Shown here: in pieces, positions 18,175-28,600 of the stretch | Layout: each line of letters begins with the position of its first letter | How positions within the stretch are numbered: position 1 is the stretch's first letter | From: Candidatus Saccharimonadota bacterium | GTDB lineage: Bacteria > Patescibacteriota > Saccharimonadia > Saccharimonadales > Saccharimonadaceae | Length of the DNA: 64,000 nucleotides | Reading direction: 5' to 3' | NCBI GenBank assembly: GCA_017431745.1 | Contig: JAFRKK010000002.1 | Span: forward strand, 1 to 64,000 | Position numbers and translations under genes: made by a program | The notes under the pieces: generated by a model | Told to the model about the DNA's origin: nothing | Database searches by the model: none | What the model saw: the letters and a program-made list of their open reading frames with translations, nothing else

Positions 18175-18279
18175 TATCTATTCGGGGGACGGGTCGCTCG
18201 CTCCCGTCGTCACGGGGCTCGCGCCCTCATTCTCGGTCGTAACCTCCGAAAGCCCCCGAATAGATATTATCCTAGTCGC
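18163..18279. repeat. Palindromic element A1 (family A) between sortase and GH97 gene
   Basis: Arms 18163-18188 and 18253-18279 are inverted copies with a one-base indel. The arms include the last codons of both convergent genes. The core carries CCCGTCGTCACGGGG and CTCGGTCGTAACCTCCG, shared with the other family A copies. It can serve as a two-way terminator. Confidence 0.85.
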
Positions 18280-20231
18280 CTTAGGCTGATTGCGAAACCG
18301 CCGCCAGGTGCCATGTAGATATCCAGGACGTCGTTTTTGTCGACGTGTTTCTTTTGTTTTACAATACCAAATTGTTCATCACGGTAGTGGGCGGTATCAG
18401 AGTCAGCATAAATGGCTGCTTCGTAGGCTCCGTCAGGCAAGAAATCCAAATTAAGCTGAATACGACGGCCGGTTTCGTCGGTTACGCCACCGATATACCA
18501 ATCACCGGAATCTCGGTCTTTCCGAGCTACTACATAATATTCGCCAATTTCACCAGCAAGTGGAATGGTTTTCTCAAAATTTGTGGGTACGGAACGAATG
18601 AATTCAAATTCTTCCGGGAAACGTTCTTCATAAATAAAAGGGCGGTCAGCGGCCATGGTCATACCGGAATAAATTGTCACAAAATAGGCGAGTTGGCGAG
18701 CTAGGGTAGTAGACATTCGTTTGACGCTGTTAGCTAAATCTAGAATGCCCGGCGTATAGTCCATACCACCAGAAAGTAAACGTGTATAGGGAAGATAGCA
18801 AGCGTGTGAAGGGCTGAGAGCGCCCCCTTCGTATTCTTGGCCACGAGCGCCTTCGCGAGATAGGAGATTTGGCCAAGTACGTTCAATACCAGTACCTTTG
18901 ATTGGTTCGTGGATATCTAGGCAAATCTTTTTCTGCGCGGCCAGTTCGAGGGTTTTTTGATAGTGATTTACGCCTAGCTGGGAATGATGGAATTCGCGAC
19001 GACCATTAATTAACATCATGGAGCCAGCGTAGCCGGTTTTAATATAGTGAACATGGTTCAAGGCATAATAATCATAGGCACTTTCTAGCTGGCGTTCGTA
19101 ATTGTCAATAAAACCAACCGTTTCGTGGTGACCGACTAGCTCAATTCCTTTACTATCAGCGTAACGAGCAACTTCTTCAAAATCAAAATCATCAGTTGCG
19201 ATGGTGAATTTGTTATGAATGCCATTCTCAAGCCAGTCACCTTCCCAACCTTCGTTCCAACCTTCAATTAAAAGCCCCGAGATGCCTAATCGAACGGCGG
19301 CGTCGATATATTTTTTGGCGTGCTCGGTGGTAGCACCATGACGTTCACCGGGTGCCCAGGTCCATTCGCCTACATACATAGCCCACCAAATACCGATGAA
19401 TTTAAGGGTTTTAACCCAACTAAAATCCATGGCTGGTGGTTCGTTGAGAGCATACATAACACGATTGGTAGTAAGCTCGATTGCGGAATCAGCAATCATA
19501 ATTAAGCGCCAAGGGGTGTTGAATGGCAATCGAACGTGGGCTTTAGTACCGTCGGAAAGTGGCGTGATGTCTGTTTTTAGGGCGCCACGCTCGTTAAGCT
19601 TAATAGTAGCCGAGCCATAATTGTAGAGTGCGGCTTCGTGCAAGGCAAGATAATAGCCGTTGGTGGTTTTAATTGTGAGTGGGGTATGAACAGAGTTTTT
19701 TAGTTCGTGCACCAAGGCGCGTTCGTAATTGTATTCGTAGCGATCAGGTTGGTAGGCTGGAATTTTCCAGGCTAGAGAATTTGGCTCGATATTAAATTCC
19801 GTCAATTCGTCCTTAATGGTGATTTGACTGAATTTGGGCTGAGGAGGAATTTCATAACGGAAACTCACGGCATTATCAAAAATTCGAAATCTTAGAGTTA
19901 AGATACGCTTGTTATCTTTGGTTTCGGAAAGATAAAAAGCGGATTCAGTATAATCATTATTAATGTAACGCTCTTCGCCCCAGGGGAGTTCAATGATTTC
20001 GGAATGTTTTTTCTTGTGTTCGCGGATAAGCTTGAAGTTGTTTTGTAATGGGTCTTCGCCACAAATCAAAAAACCAAGATTCGAAGGTTTAATGATAATT
20101 TTATCGTTTTTGTAGACAGAATAGTAAGGGTGTCCGGACTTGAGTTCAAAATGACATTTGATGCGACCATTTGGCGATAAAATATCACGCGCTACCTCAG
20201 TTTTACCAAAAAGATTTGCCCACTTGAACAT
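18267..20231 (-). CDS. GH97 family glycoside hydrolase
   Basis: 654-aa alpha-glucosidase or alpha-galactosidase of family GH97 (SusB type). An N-terminal beta-sandwich (about 1-270) precedes the (beta/alpha)8 barrel beginning KFIGIWWAMYVGEWTW. Barrel features GLLIEGWNEGW, GHHET, LDIHEPIKGTG and RTWPNLLSREGARGQE are typical; the Glu residues in HHET and HEPIK are candidate catalytic or calcium ligands. A C-terminal beta domain closes the protein. No signal peptide, so it acts inside the cell, unlike periplasmic SusB. GH97 is mainly known from Bacteroidetes, so gene transfer is possible. TATAAT lies 6 nt before the ATG. Divergent from capA. Confidence 0.9.
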   Translation of the reverse strand: MFKWANLFGKTEVARDILSPNGRIKCHFELKSGHPYYSVYKNDKIIIKPSNLGFLICGEDPLQNNFKLIREHKKKHSEIIELPWGEERYINNDYTESAFYLSETKDNKRILTLRFRIFDNAVSFRYEIPPQPKFSQITIKDELTEFNIEPNSLAWKIPAYQPDRYEYNYERALVHELKNSVHTPLTIKTTNGYYLALHEAALYNYGSATIKLNERGALKTDITPLSDGTKAHVRLPFNTPWRLIMIADSAIELTTNRVMYALNEPPAMDFSWVKTLKFIGIWWAMYVGEWTWAPGERHGATTEHAKKYIDAAVRLGISGLLIEGWNEGWEGDWLENGIHNKFTIATDDFDFEEVARYADSKGIELVGHHETVGFIDNYERQLESAYDYYALNHVHYIKTGYAGSMMLINGRREFHHSQLGVNHYQKTLELAAQKKICLDIHEPIKGTGIERTWPNLLSREGARGQEYEGGALSPSHACYLPYTRLLSGGMDYTPGILDLANSVKRMSTTLARQLAYFVTIYSGMTMAADRPFIYEERFPEEFEFIRSVPTNFEKTIPLAGEIGEYYVVARKDRDSGDWYIGGVTDETGRRIQLNLDFLPDGAYEAAIYADSDTAHYRDEQFGIVKQKKHVDKNDVLDIYMAPGGGFAISLRRLG

Positions 20232-20258
20232 ATTTCGATTATACCATATAATGGTGCT

Positions 20259-21749
20259 ATGGGTAGGAACAAACGAAGTAGAGTAAAAACTTTCTTTTCG
20301 ATATTTATTATATTTGGGGTGGTGTTTGCGGCCGCGCTATTCGGGATTCAATTTATTACTAAAACTGGGTTTTTCCGTATTCCGGGTGTAGTATATTATG
20401 ACGAAAGCTTGAATGCGGATGAGCTAGCGGTATTAAAGTCGATTTTTACGGAAGAAGTTGATTTAGACAAAGATGTGACAATATCGGCTTATGAAAGTTT
20501 AGAGATGCCAGAGCCGGCAGAAGGGGAATATGTGTATGATGTTTTTGTGCCAGTAACTGATTTTTATAGTACGGATTCCAATATTGATGCGGATGAACCA
20601 TGGAAGCTGTTCGCAGATGCTTATGAAGGTACAGTAGCTCACGAGATGATTTCGATAGATGATTTAGATTTTGCCAAAAAACTACTGAGCATTAACGGGA
20701 GCTATTATTTGGATGATTTTGATAAAGGCGCGGTGTTTAGGGTAATAAAATTTGATTCTGAGAAATATGATGAGGAAATTAAGCCACTAGTAAATGATAG
20801 TTTCACAAAGAGTTATCCAGAAAAAGAATCAGTGTTGACCTTGGCACAAACTGGTGTAACGGCGCTTTCGCGTGGGATGAACCGAAAATTAGCCCAAGTG
20901 GGCGACGCGAGATATTTTAGCGAAAAGATTACTGGGTTTTTGTCTGGATTTGATTTAACGCATACTTCGAATGAATCATCGTTTACAAGTTTTGCGACAA
21001 GTGACAATATTTGTTCAGACCCGCGTTTTATTGACACCTTAACAGCGATTGGGTTAGATATTGTGGAATTAACAGGCAATCATAACGAGGATTGTGGTGA
21101 TGAAGCGGCGCGCAATAGCATTGATATTTATAATGAAAAAGGCATTCGCACTGTGGGTGGTGGCAAGACTGCAGAGGAAGCCGCTTTGCCGTTGAATATC
21201 GACGAGAAAGGGAGCAACATTACATTCTTAGCCTATAACCAATCTACTGGCGGAGCGACGTTAGACAATACGCCGGGGGCAAACCAATATTATGAAGAGA
21301 ATGCGGCAGCTGAGATTAGTGCCGCTAAAGAGCGTGGCGATTTCGTGATTGTGGATGTTCAATACTATGAATGTAGCGCCTATGCTTCAGAATATGAAGA
21401 CCCGACTTGTGATGCAGCAAATTCTGCCGCCGGTGACCAGGTAGGGTTCTTCCGTCACCTGATTGATTTAGGTGCAGATATGGTAGTGGGGACTTCTGCC
21501 CACCAGCCACAAACTTTTGAATTATATGGTGATGGTGTAATATATTATGGTTTAGGAAACTTGTTCTTTGACCAAGTTTGGTGGCCGGGGACTACTAGGA
21601 GTTTAGTTTTAGTAAACTACTTCTATAGGGATAAATTGCTCCAGACTAAAATTGTACCAACTGTATATGGACCTGAGATGCAAACTAAGCTGTTAGATGA
21701 GGAGACTAGCAAATGGTTCCTACAAAGGTTAATAAACGTAAAGCCGTAA
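20259..21749 (+). CDS. CapA-family metallophosphatase-like envelope protein
   Basis: 496 aa. An N-terminal TM anchor (about 8-32) is followed by a lineage-specific domain and then the CapA/PGA-cap fold (from about 190), with VGDARYF, HTSNESSF, VELTGNHNEDCG, VDVQYYECSAY, GADMVVGTSAHQPQ and YGLGNLFFDQ. CapA proteins take part in poly-glutamate capsule and related envelope polymers; the reaction here is not known. TATAAT is 6 nt before the ATG, sharing a compact divergent promoter region with the GH97 gene. Its 3' end overlaps the next gene by 37 nt. Confidence 0.82.
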   Translation: MGRNKRSRVKTFFSIFIIFGVVFAAALFGIQFITKTGFFRIPGVVYYDESLNADELAVLKSIFTEEVDLDKDVTISAYESLEMPEPAEGEYVYDVFVPVTDFYSTDSNIDADEPWKLFADAYEGTVAHEMISIDDLDFAKKLLSINGSYYLDDFDKGAVFRVIKFDSEKYDEEIKPLVNDSFTKSYPEKESVLTLAQTGVTALSRGMNRKLAQVGDARYFSEKITGFLSGFDLTHTSNESSFTSFATSDNICSDPRFIDTLTAIGLDIVELTGNHNEDCGDEAARNSIDIYNEKGIRTVGGGKTAEEAALPLNIDEKGSNITFLAYNQSTGGATLDNTPGANQYYEENAAAEISAAKERGDFVIVDVQYYECSAYASEYEDPTCDAANSAAGDQVGFFRHLIDLGADMVVGTSAHQPQTFELYGDGVIYYGLGNLFFDQVWWPGTTRSLVLVNYFYRDKLLQTKIVPTVYGPEMQTKLLDEETSKWFLQRLINVKP

Positions 21750-22663
21750 AAAGAACGGTGCTTCGAAATACCCTCAAGATTGCTGTCTTAGTCGCTGTCT
21801 TTGCGGTTGGCGCTGTCGGTGTTTATTTCGCAATTTCATATTTTTTAACTAAAAACTCTCCTATTGAAGCTGAGAGCACAGCAGTAGAATTAGCACCGGA
21901 GCCCGAACCGGAGCCGGAGCCGGTGGTGGTTTTGCCGGACAAAATTGATTTCCAGCCAGTAGTTGACGGTTGGGTTGGCGGTGCCGGCGGAAATAAAAGC
22001 GTATTGATATATGATCTAGAGCGTAATGAGGTAGTCGGTGCGTATAATGCGACGGAAAATTATAATACGGCTTCGCTTTATAAACTCTTTGTGGTGTATG
22101 AAGGATATCGCCGGGTACAATCTGGAGAATGGCAAGCAAGTGACCCGGCAGGCTCTACCGGTTACACTATTTTAAAATGTTTGGATCTTGCTATCCGGGA
22201 GTCGTATTCGCCTTGTGCGGAGACTTTATGGGCGATGATTGGGCGCCAAGAATTAACCACTATTATTGAGGACGATTTTGGAATCACTAATTCTGATATT
22301 GAGAGCCTGATTTCCAATCCTGAAGATATTATGAAAATGATGAAAATATTTTATGAACATAAAGATGTGACAGATGAAAATTTGATTGCAACAATGAAGG
22401 ATTCTTTTTTAACTCAGCCGCCAACGACTTATAATTGGCGACAAGGGTTACCGAGTGGTTTTACAAAGGCCAATGTGTATAATAAAGTCGGTTGGGACTA
22501 TAATCCGGATGCGAGAGTATGGAACATTTATCATGATGCGGCAATAGTAGAATTTCCTGATAAAAATCGCCATTACATAGTGGTGGTGATGACTAATCAG
22601 GTGCCGTATCAAAAAAACACAGCCCTGGGCAGGGATATAGAAGAAAAGTTTTATGCGAATTAG
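21713..22663 (+). CDS. Serine hydrolase of the beta-lactamase/D,D-peptidase superfamily
   Basis: 316-aa exported enzyme. TM anchor (about 20-45), a Glu-Pro repeat linker (PEPEPEPEP), then a penicillin-binding-fold domain. The SxxK motif is TASLYK, the second motif is SYSPC, and YNKVGW stands in the KTG-like position. The Cys after SYSP instead of Asn is unusual. It probably acts on peptidoglycan or a host-derived peptide. The start is inside capA (37-nt overlap), implying coupled translation. Confidence 0.8.
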   Translation: MVPTKVNKRKAVKRTVLRNTLKIAVLVAVFAVGAVGVYFAISYFLTKNSPIEAESTAVELAPEPEPEPEPVVVLPDKIDFQPVVDGWVGGAGGNKSVLIYDLERNEVVGAYNATENYNTASLYKLFVVYEGYRRVQSGEWQASDPAGSTGYTILKCLDLAIRESYSPCAETLWAMIGRQELTTIIEDDFGITNSDIESLISNPEDIMKMMKIFYEHKDVTDENLIATMKDSFLTQPPTTYNWRQGLPSGFTKANVYNKVGWDYNPDARVWNIYHDAAIVEFPDKNRHYIVVVMTNQVPYQKNTALGRDIEEKFYAN

Positions 22664-22675
22664 GGGGTGCTGAGA

Positions 22676-24238
22676 TTAACGAGAAAAGTTGTTTCTTTCC
22701 TTCCCGACCGTAGTGGTGATGCCGGAAATAGTGAAGGAGGTGTATTCTTCATCGTTTAGGTATAGAATGTAGGTTTCGCCAAATTGAAGTTTGGGGGAAC
22801 CAAAGGCGAGATGAGAGAATTGTTTACTAGAATCGTGTTCTATGATTATGTTACCCGCGGAATCTTTGATTTTGAGGTTGGTATTAGCTGGTTGAATAGC
22901 GGTAAGAAAAATGCTGATGTTAAGAACATTAGAAGTACTGCCAAGATTTCCTGCCATACCGGATGAGCCGATGGCAAGGACTTCACCACCATTCATTACA
23001 ATACCCATGCCGGAATCGAGGGCGCCATTGCCATTATTGGTGGGGCCGTCTACTATGGTAGAGCCACCGTTGAAATAAAGCCAGCCGTTGCTATCTACTC
23101 CATCACCAGTAGAATTAATATAAACGTTGCCGCCATTGATAGTAAGGATGCAGTTTTCATCGGCATCGAAGGGATTGGCCCCGGGACGATTTTTGCTAGA
23201 TTCATCGGCGCCGCCACCAGCGTTAATACCATCATCGTTGGTGATGAGGCTGATGTCGCCATCGTTAATGGTGACAACTTGGGCTTCTAGTCCTTCGTAA
23301 GCCTTGGCAATATGGATATCGCCGCCATCGATAATTAATTCACGATTGGCATGAATACCGTCGTCACCGGAAGTAAGATTAATTTGACCATTAGTTATGC
23401 CAACGTAAATGTCGGAATGGATAGCGTCGTCATAAGAGCTAATAGAGTAGTTGCCGCCTTGGATTAAAACAGTCTTGACGGATTTGATGGCTTTTGCTGC
23501 TTCGGACGTGAGATTAAAGTTGCCATTCTCAATCAAAACAAAACCTTTACCGGTGTCGATATCGTTGGTGGATTTTATACAATCGGCACTAGAGTTAATT
23601 ATAAAATTGCCGTTTACAATATAGACGGAATCTTTGCCGCGGATGGCATCGTCATTAGCATCAAGCACGTATGTCCCGGAATTGAATTTGACGTCGTCTT
23701 TGCCGACGATGGCGTCCTGGTAATTACCCGTGAGGGCCAATGTACCCTCGCCCTGGAAGGTGAGGTCGGATTTACTATAAATGGCTCCAGTGATATCTTC
23801 GTTATATTCTTCACTATACTTAGAGCTGTCGGATAGATTGTTTTCTCCCGCCAGTTCAATTACTGTTTCATCGGCATCATTAATGATGATTGCTGGGCCA
23901 TCCGGGCTAACAATAGTGACATCGTTTAAAACTAGCTTCACTTCGCCGTTAGGAGCTTGAACTTTGATATTGCCGTCAATTAGAGTGCCAGTAAGCTGAT
24001 AAGTGCCCGACTGAGTGATGGTGAGCGGTTCAGTTAAATTAATATCATAAGTAGGATACTGACCCCAATTGATTTTAAGGTCGCCGTTGTCGATATCGAG
24101 AGCGTTTGCAAGTTTGGTGCTATCTTCCGCTGGATAGTTATTATTAATAATAACTGCCGCAATGACTAATGGAACTAGAATTATAACAACAATCAACCAT
24201 CGCAAATCTGGGCGAGGTCGCGTGCGGACGTCGGCCAT
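22676..24238 (-). CDS. Cthe_2159-type carbohydrate-binding beta-helix surface protein
   Basis: 520 aa, N-terminal TM anchor (about 12-32). Repeated beta-helix turns (GDDGIHAN, DDGINAGG, GDGVDSNG, GSSGMAG) with Asp/Gly-rich corners match the Cthe_2159 family, which binds acidic polysaccharides and calcium. It is the last gene of a VTC-domain / DUF4956 / Cthe_2159 cluster, and its start abuts the DUF4956 stop (TAATG-type overlap). Probably an extracellular polymer-binding partner of the two membrane-associated proteins encoded upstream. Confidence 0.82.
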   Translation of the reverse strand: MADVRTRPRPDLRWLIVVIILVPLVIAAVIINNNYPAEDSTKLANALDIDNGDLKINWGQYPTYDINLTEPLTITQSGTYQLTGTLIDGNIKVQAPNGEVKLVLNDVTIVSPDGPAIIINDADETVIELAGENNLSDSSKYSEEYNEDITGAIYSKSDLTFQGEGTLALTGNYQDAIVGKDDVKFNSGTYVLDANDDAIRGKDSVYIVNGNFIINSSADCIKSTNDIDTGKGFVLIENGNFNLTSEAAKAIKSVKTVLIQGGNYSISSYDDAIHSDIYVGITNGQINLTSGDDGIHANRELIIDGGDIHIAKAYEGLEAQVVTINDGDISLITNDDGINAGGGADESSKNRPGANPFDADENCILTINGGNVYINSTGDGVDSNGWLYFNGGSTIVDGPTNNGNGALDSGMGIVMNGGEVLAIGSSGMAGNLGSTSNVLNISIFLTAIQPANTNLKIKDSAGNIIIEHDSSKQFSHLAFGSPKLQFGETYILYLNDEEYTSFTISGITTTVGKERNNFSR

Positions 24239-24909
24239 TATATCTCCTCTTCACAAAGTGGCTCGGAGAGTAAAACTTTAAGGTTACAATTTTTGACACG
24301 AATTTCGTCGAGGAATTCTTTTTCTTTGACGCCATGTTTTAATTTGACATCGTAAGTAAGTTTATAAAGTGAGCCCATATTCATGGTTTTCATTTTGACT
24401 AGGTTAGTTTTGGTGGTGTATTTTTTGAAGGTATCTGCAAAAACATCCTCGTAGTCGAGATCTTCTGGGATAACAACCTTAAGGACGCGTTCGCGGCGGT
24501 TAGGCTCGAGGATATTGGTGTAAGAGAAGAAGACAATCGCAACGATGCCAATCGCAGTGATAACAGCGGCAAAGAGAGCATGGCCCATACCAAGCGCTAA
24601 GCCGACCATCATGGCAAAAAAGATAGAGAGGAGGTCCTTAGCGCGACCGCGAATTGAACGAAAACGAATCAGCGAAAACGCACCGAGGATAGCGATAGAA
24701 GTACCAAGGCTACCGTTAATCATAATCATAACGGCCATCACTAGGAGTGGCAAGACCGTGAGGGTGATGAGAAAACCTTTGGTGGTTTGTGAGGTTTTCA
24801 TATGGGTAATAGCGATAGCTAGCCCAAGCGCCAACGACACACCGGCGCAAATTAGGATAGTTTTAATGTCCATGCCGACCGCTGTATTATCGAAAATTGT
24901 ATTAAACAT
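24238..24909 (-). CDS. DUF4956 membrane protein
   Basis: 223 aa with four hydrophobic segments and the family motif SLIRFRSIRGRAKDLLSIFFAM in the central loop, then a soluble C-terminal domain (from about 140). The family usually neighbours VTC-domain and CotH or Cthe_2159 proteins, as here. Its molecular function is unknown; a channel or exporter for an inorganic or carbohydrate polymer is a common guess. It overlaps the VTC gene end by 8 nt. Confidence 0.85.
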   Translation of the reverse strand: MFNTIFDNTAVGMDIKTILICAGVSLALGLAIAITHMKTSQTTKGFLITLTVLPLLVMAVMIMINGSLGTSIAILGAFSLIRFRSIRGRAKDLLSIFFAMMVGLALGMGHALFAAVITAIGIVAIVFFSYTNILEPNRRERVLKVVIPEDLDYEDVFADTFKKYTTKTNLVKMKTMNMGSLYKLTYDVKLKHGVKEKEFLDEIRVKNCNLKVLLSEPLCEEEI

Positions 24910-25627
24910 TTTGTTCCTTTCTTATTCTTTCGTATGATTTTCCAACTTTACTAAATTGCTGAGGATAAAGTTTGTTTTTCGACAGGGCCTCAACCAACCA
25001 AAGGGGAAAGACGCCGTGAGCTTTTACCTCCATGATAATATTTTGCTTGTCCTTAAAGTATATTTTATCATGTTTTGACTTATTTAACCTTAAATTCGTA
25101 TCACGGAATTTAAGATTTTCATCGAAGGTAATACGAAGATTATCGTCGCCTTTGTAAGACTCACGGTTATAAATAACTAAAATTTTGGGTTTAAGGTTAT
25201 GGTGTTGAATGAGGTAATCGACTTCTTTGGCGATTTGCATATCACCCCCGGTTTCAATTTTTTGACTAGCTAGGTTTTCGGCCGTGGTTTTTTGCTTGAT
25301 TAACTGCTTAAAATCATCGTGCGTAATCATGACGCGGCGCTTGAAGCCTGGGTTTAAATCGCGGCCGCGGATTTTGGTTTTAATTTCGAGAAACACCCTG
25401 TCGTAACCTTTGTAGCTTCTGGCGCGGAGTTTGTGCTTAAAAGGTGGTTGGTCATTTGACTGGATAATTAAATCATAGTTGTCGGTATCAAAGTATAAAT
25501 TATAAACTTCGGATTTGTGATATTTGTCTTTTTGCATATGTTTTTTGATGGTGCTAAGAAGTGCTTTTTTATCATCCTTGGTGATGAGATACTTTTTTTC
25601 AATCCGATCAAATACTTTACCATCCAT
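24902..25627 (-). CDS. VTC-domain (polyphosphate polymerase-like) protein
   Basis: 241 aa. The VTC tunnel fold is recognisable by basic strands and alternating acidic residues: RIEKKYLIT, YFDTDNYD, KLRARSY, VFLEIKTKIRG, KRRV, LVIYNRESY, RITFDENL and IIMEVKAHG. In yeast Vtc4 this domain makes polyphosphate from ATP. Bacterial members next to DUF4956 may act on another substrate. TATAAT 7 nt upstream of the ATG suggests a leaderless transcript; it heads a three-gene operon. Confidence 0.82.
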   Translation of the reverse strand: MDGKVFDRIEKKYLITKDDKKALLSTIKKHMQKDKYHKSEVYNLYFDTDNYDLIIQSNDQPPFKHKLRARSYKGYDRVFLEIKTKIRGRDLNPGFKRRVMITHDDFKQLIKQKTTAENLASQKIETGGDMQIAKEVDYLIQHHNLKPKILVIYNRESYKGDDNLRITFDENLKFRDTNLRLNKSKHDKIYFKDKQNIIMEVKAHGVFPLWLVEALSKNKLYPQQFSKVGKSYERIRKEQNV

Positions 25628-25699
25628 ATATTACATTATACTGGATTAACTTAAAAATAACTGATTTTTTATTTTGTTATTTTCTGATATAATAAGGTT

Positions 25700-28600
25700 A
25701 TGCTTGAAATTCGGGGTGTGACAAAGGTCTATCGGACTGGTGAAGTGAAACGTACCGTGCTAGACAAGGTGTCAATTAATTTTCGCGAGAGTGAGTTTGC
25801 GGCAATTCTGGGGCCTTCAGGTTCAGGTAAGACAACTCTACTAAATATCATCGGCGGTCTTGATGAGTATACTTCTGGCGACTTAGTGATTAACGAAAAA
25901 TCTACGAAAAAATATCGCGACAAAGACTGGGATGCTTATCGAAACCACCGAGTGGGTTTTGTGTTTCAGTCTTATAATTTAATTCCGCATCAAACGGTGT
26001 TACATAATGTGCGCCTGGCTTTGACATTGTCAGGAATATCGAAGCGCGAATCAATCAGGCGTGCTAAAAAAGCTTTGAAGGACGTTGGCTTGTCGGAACA
26101 TATTAATAAGTTGCCAGCTCAGCTTTCGGGCGGGCAGATGCAACGCGTGGCGATTGCGCGCGCTCTTGTGAATGATCCGGATATTTTACTGGCCGATGAG
26201 CCGACTGGTGCGCTTGATTCGGAAACAAGTGTGCAAATTATGAAGCTTTTAAAGAAGGTTTCTAGCAAAAAACTCGTGGTGATGGTGACACATAATCCGG
26301 AGTTGGCGGATGAATATGCGACTAGGATTATCAATTTAAAAGACGGAAAGATTATCGACGATTCAAATCCTTATGATGGCGCAAAAAAGACAGATTTAGA
26401 TTTGGCGGAATCAGAAAAGAAATCTAAAAAAACAAAAATGTCATTTATTACGGCAGCGAGTTTGTCTTTGAGCAACTTATTGACTAAAAAAGCCCGGACA
26501 ATACTAGTGGCGGTAGCGGGCTCAATTGGGATTATTGGAATTGCTTTGATTAGTGCCGTATCGACTGGTTTCCAGAACTATATTGACAAAATCGAGGAAG
26601 ATACTTTGACCTCTTATCCTTTGGCTCTACAAAAAGAGACTGCGGATATGACTGGGATTTTGCTGAGTTTGTCTGGCTCGACAGATGGCCAGCTTGTAGA
26701 AGGGAAATTGAAGGAAAACCAAATTTTGTCTTCTACACTTGGTACGGTTTCGAATAATGATTTGCCGAGTTTTAAGAATTACCTTGAGGCGCATTACGAT
26801 GAGATTGGTCAGGATATTCGTTTGATGGAGCAAGAATATAATGTGGACCCGCTGGTTTACACGATTGACGCGACGGATAAGGTTGCTAAAATGAACCCGA
26901 GCACGTTATTTACGTCTTTGGTTGGGGAATCATCGCTACTAAGGAATTATTCTTCGATGACTTCGGTGTTCCAGCAGTATGATAAGGCTAATCTTGAAAA
27001 CGATACTGATTTGCTGGCTGGGCGATACCCAGAAGAATACAATGAATTAATGGTAGTGCTTTCGAATAAGGGCGAGATTTCGGACCTCTTGACCTATTCT
27101 TTGGGTTTTCACGATACAGATGAGCTAAATAAAATAGTTTCAAAAATAATGAGCGGAGAAAACGTTAAAATTGCAAATGAGCCGCTAGAATTGACCTATG
27201 AAGATATTATGTCGCGTGATTTGCGCTTAGTACCAGCGACCGAAACATATAAATATAATAGCAAATATGATGTATATGAAGATATGAGCAAAGATGAGAC
27301 GTATATGCGGCAGCTATTTAACGCTTCAGAAAAATTAAAAATCGTGGGTGTTTCGGTGATGAATTCCGAGATGATGAGCGCAGGTAGTGGAGTGGCATAT
27401 TTGCCGTCACTCGTTACGCATATTATCGATAAGGCTTCTGAAACCGAGATTGTAAAAAAGCAGTTAGCTAATCCCGATGTTGATGTTTTTTCGGGCGTGA
27501 AGTTTGGGGAAGAGGATAATAGCTACGATTTTAAGTTTGAGGATTTAGTTTCGGTAGATGAAGCGGCTTTATCACGAGCGTTTGGGGTAAATATTGATCA
27601 AAACGCAATTTCGAATAAAACGCGTGAATATATCGGGGGAATTTCGAATGATATTACGAGCGGGGTGAACTCAGTACCGGAAGTGAGAAGCGCGCTAGTC
27701 AGTCGGTTCAAGGATTTGGCCAGCGAGATGAGTTCAATTTTGAAACAAAAAATTGCATCACACGAGATTAACCCGCTAGATATAAAAGCTGTGCTCCAGT
27801 TTGTTGATGATTATGTAAATACGAAAGATTTTTCGGACCTTGAGGCAACATATAGCCTACCAGCCGATAATTTTAAAACGGCGTTTGATGGATTACTGAA
27901 GATTTATGCCGGAAAAATGATTCAAGCACCACCAACCTATGAAGTTGACATGAATGAATTTTTGGCGATGACAGAAGTGAATGCGGTTTTTGATGCGTTA
28001 TCGACAGGGGTTTCAAATTTATCAACTCAAAAACAAGTAGTTGAGAAGGTGTCGGGGCTAACTTCGTATTTGACTGCAAGTTTTGCTAATTCGTTCCACG
28101 TAGACCAGTCGGCAATCGTGGGAGCGTTTAGATTGAATTTTTCGGAAGAAGAATTAACGCGAGTGGTGACGGCCATGTTTACGAAGAAGAAAACGACGCT
28201 CGCGACAAATTTGTCGGCTTTGGGATATCAAGATTTAGACGACCCGACGCAGCTGTCGTTTTACTTTTGGAGTTTTGATGGGAAAACAAGGTTCCTGGAG
28301 TTTTTGGATGGTTATAATGATGCGGTGCGTGATATTGATGATGGGGAGAAAGTCATTGAATATACGGACACTACTGGTGTGCTCATGGGCTCAGTAAAGA
28401 CGATTGTTGATGCGGTATCATATGTGTTGATTGCGTTCGTGTCAATTTCCTTAATTGTTTCGTCAATTATGATTGGAGTGATTACTTATATTTCGGTTTA
28501 TGAACGGACGAAAGAAATTGGGATACTTAGAGCAATTGGGGCATCGAAACACAACATTTCGTCGATATTCAATGCGGAGACGTTTATTATTGGGCTTCTT

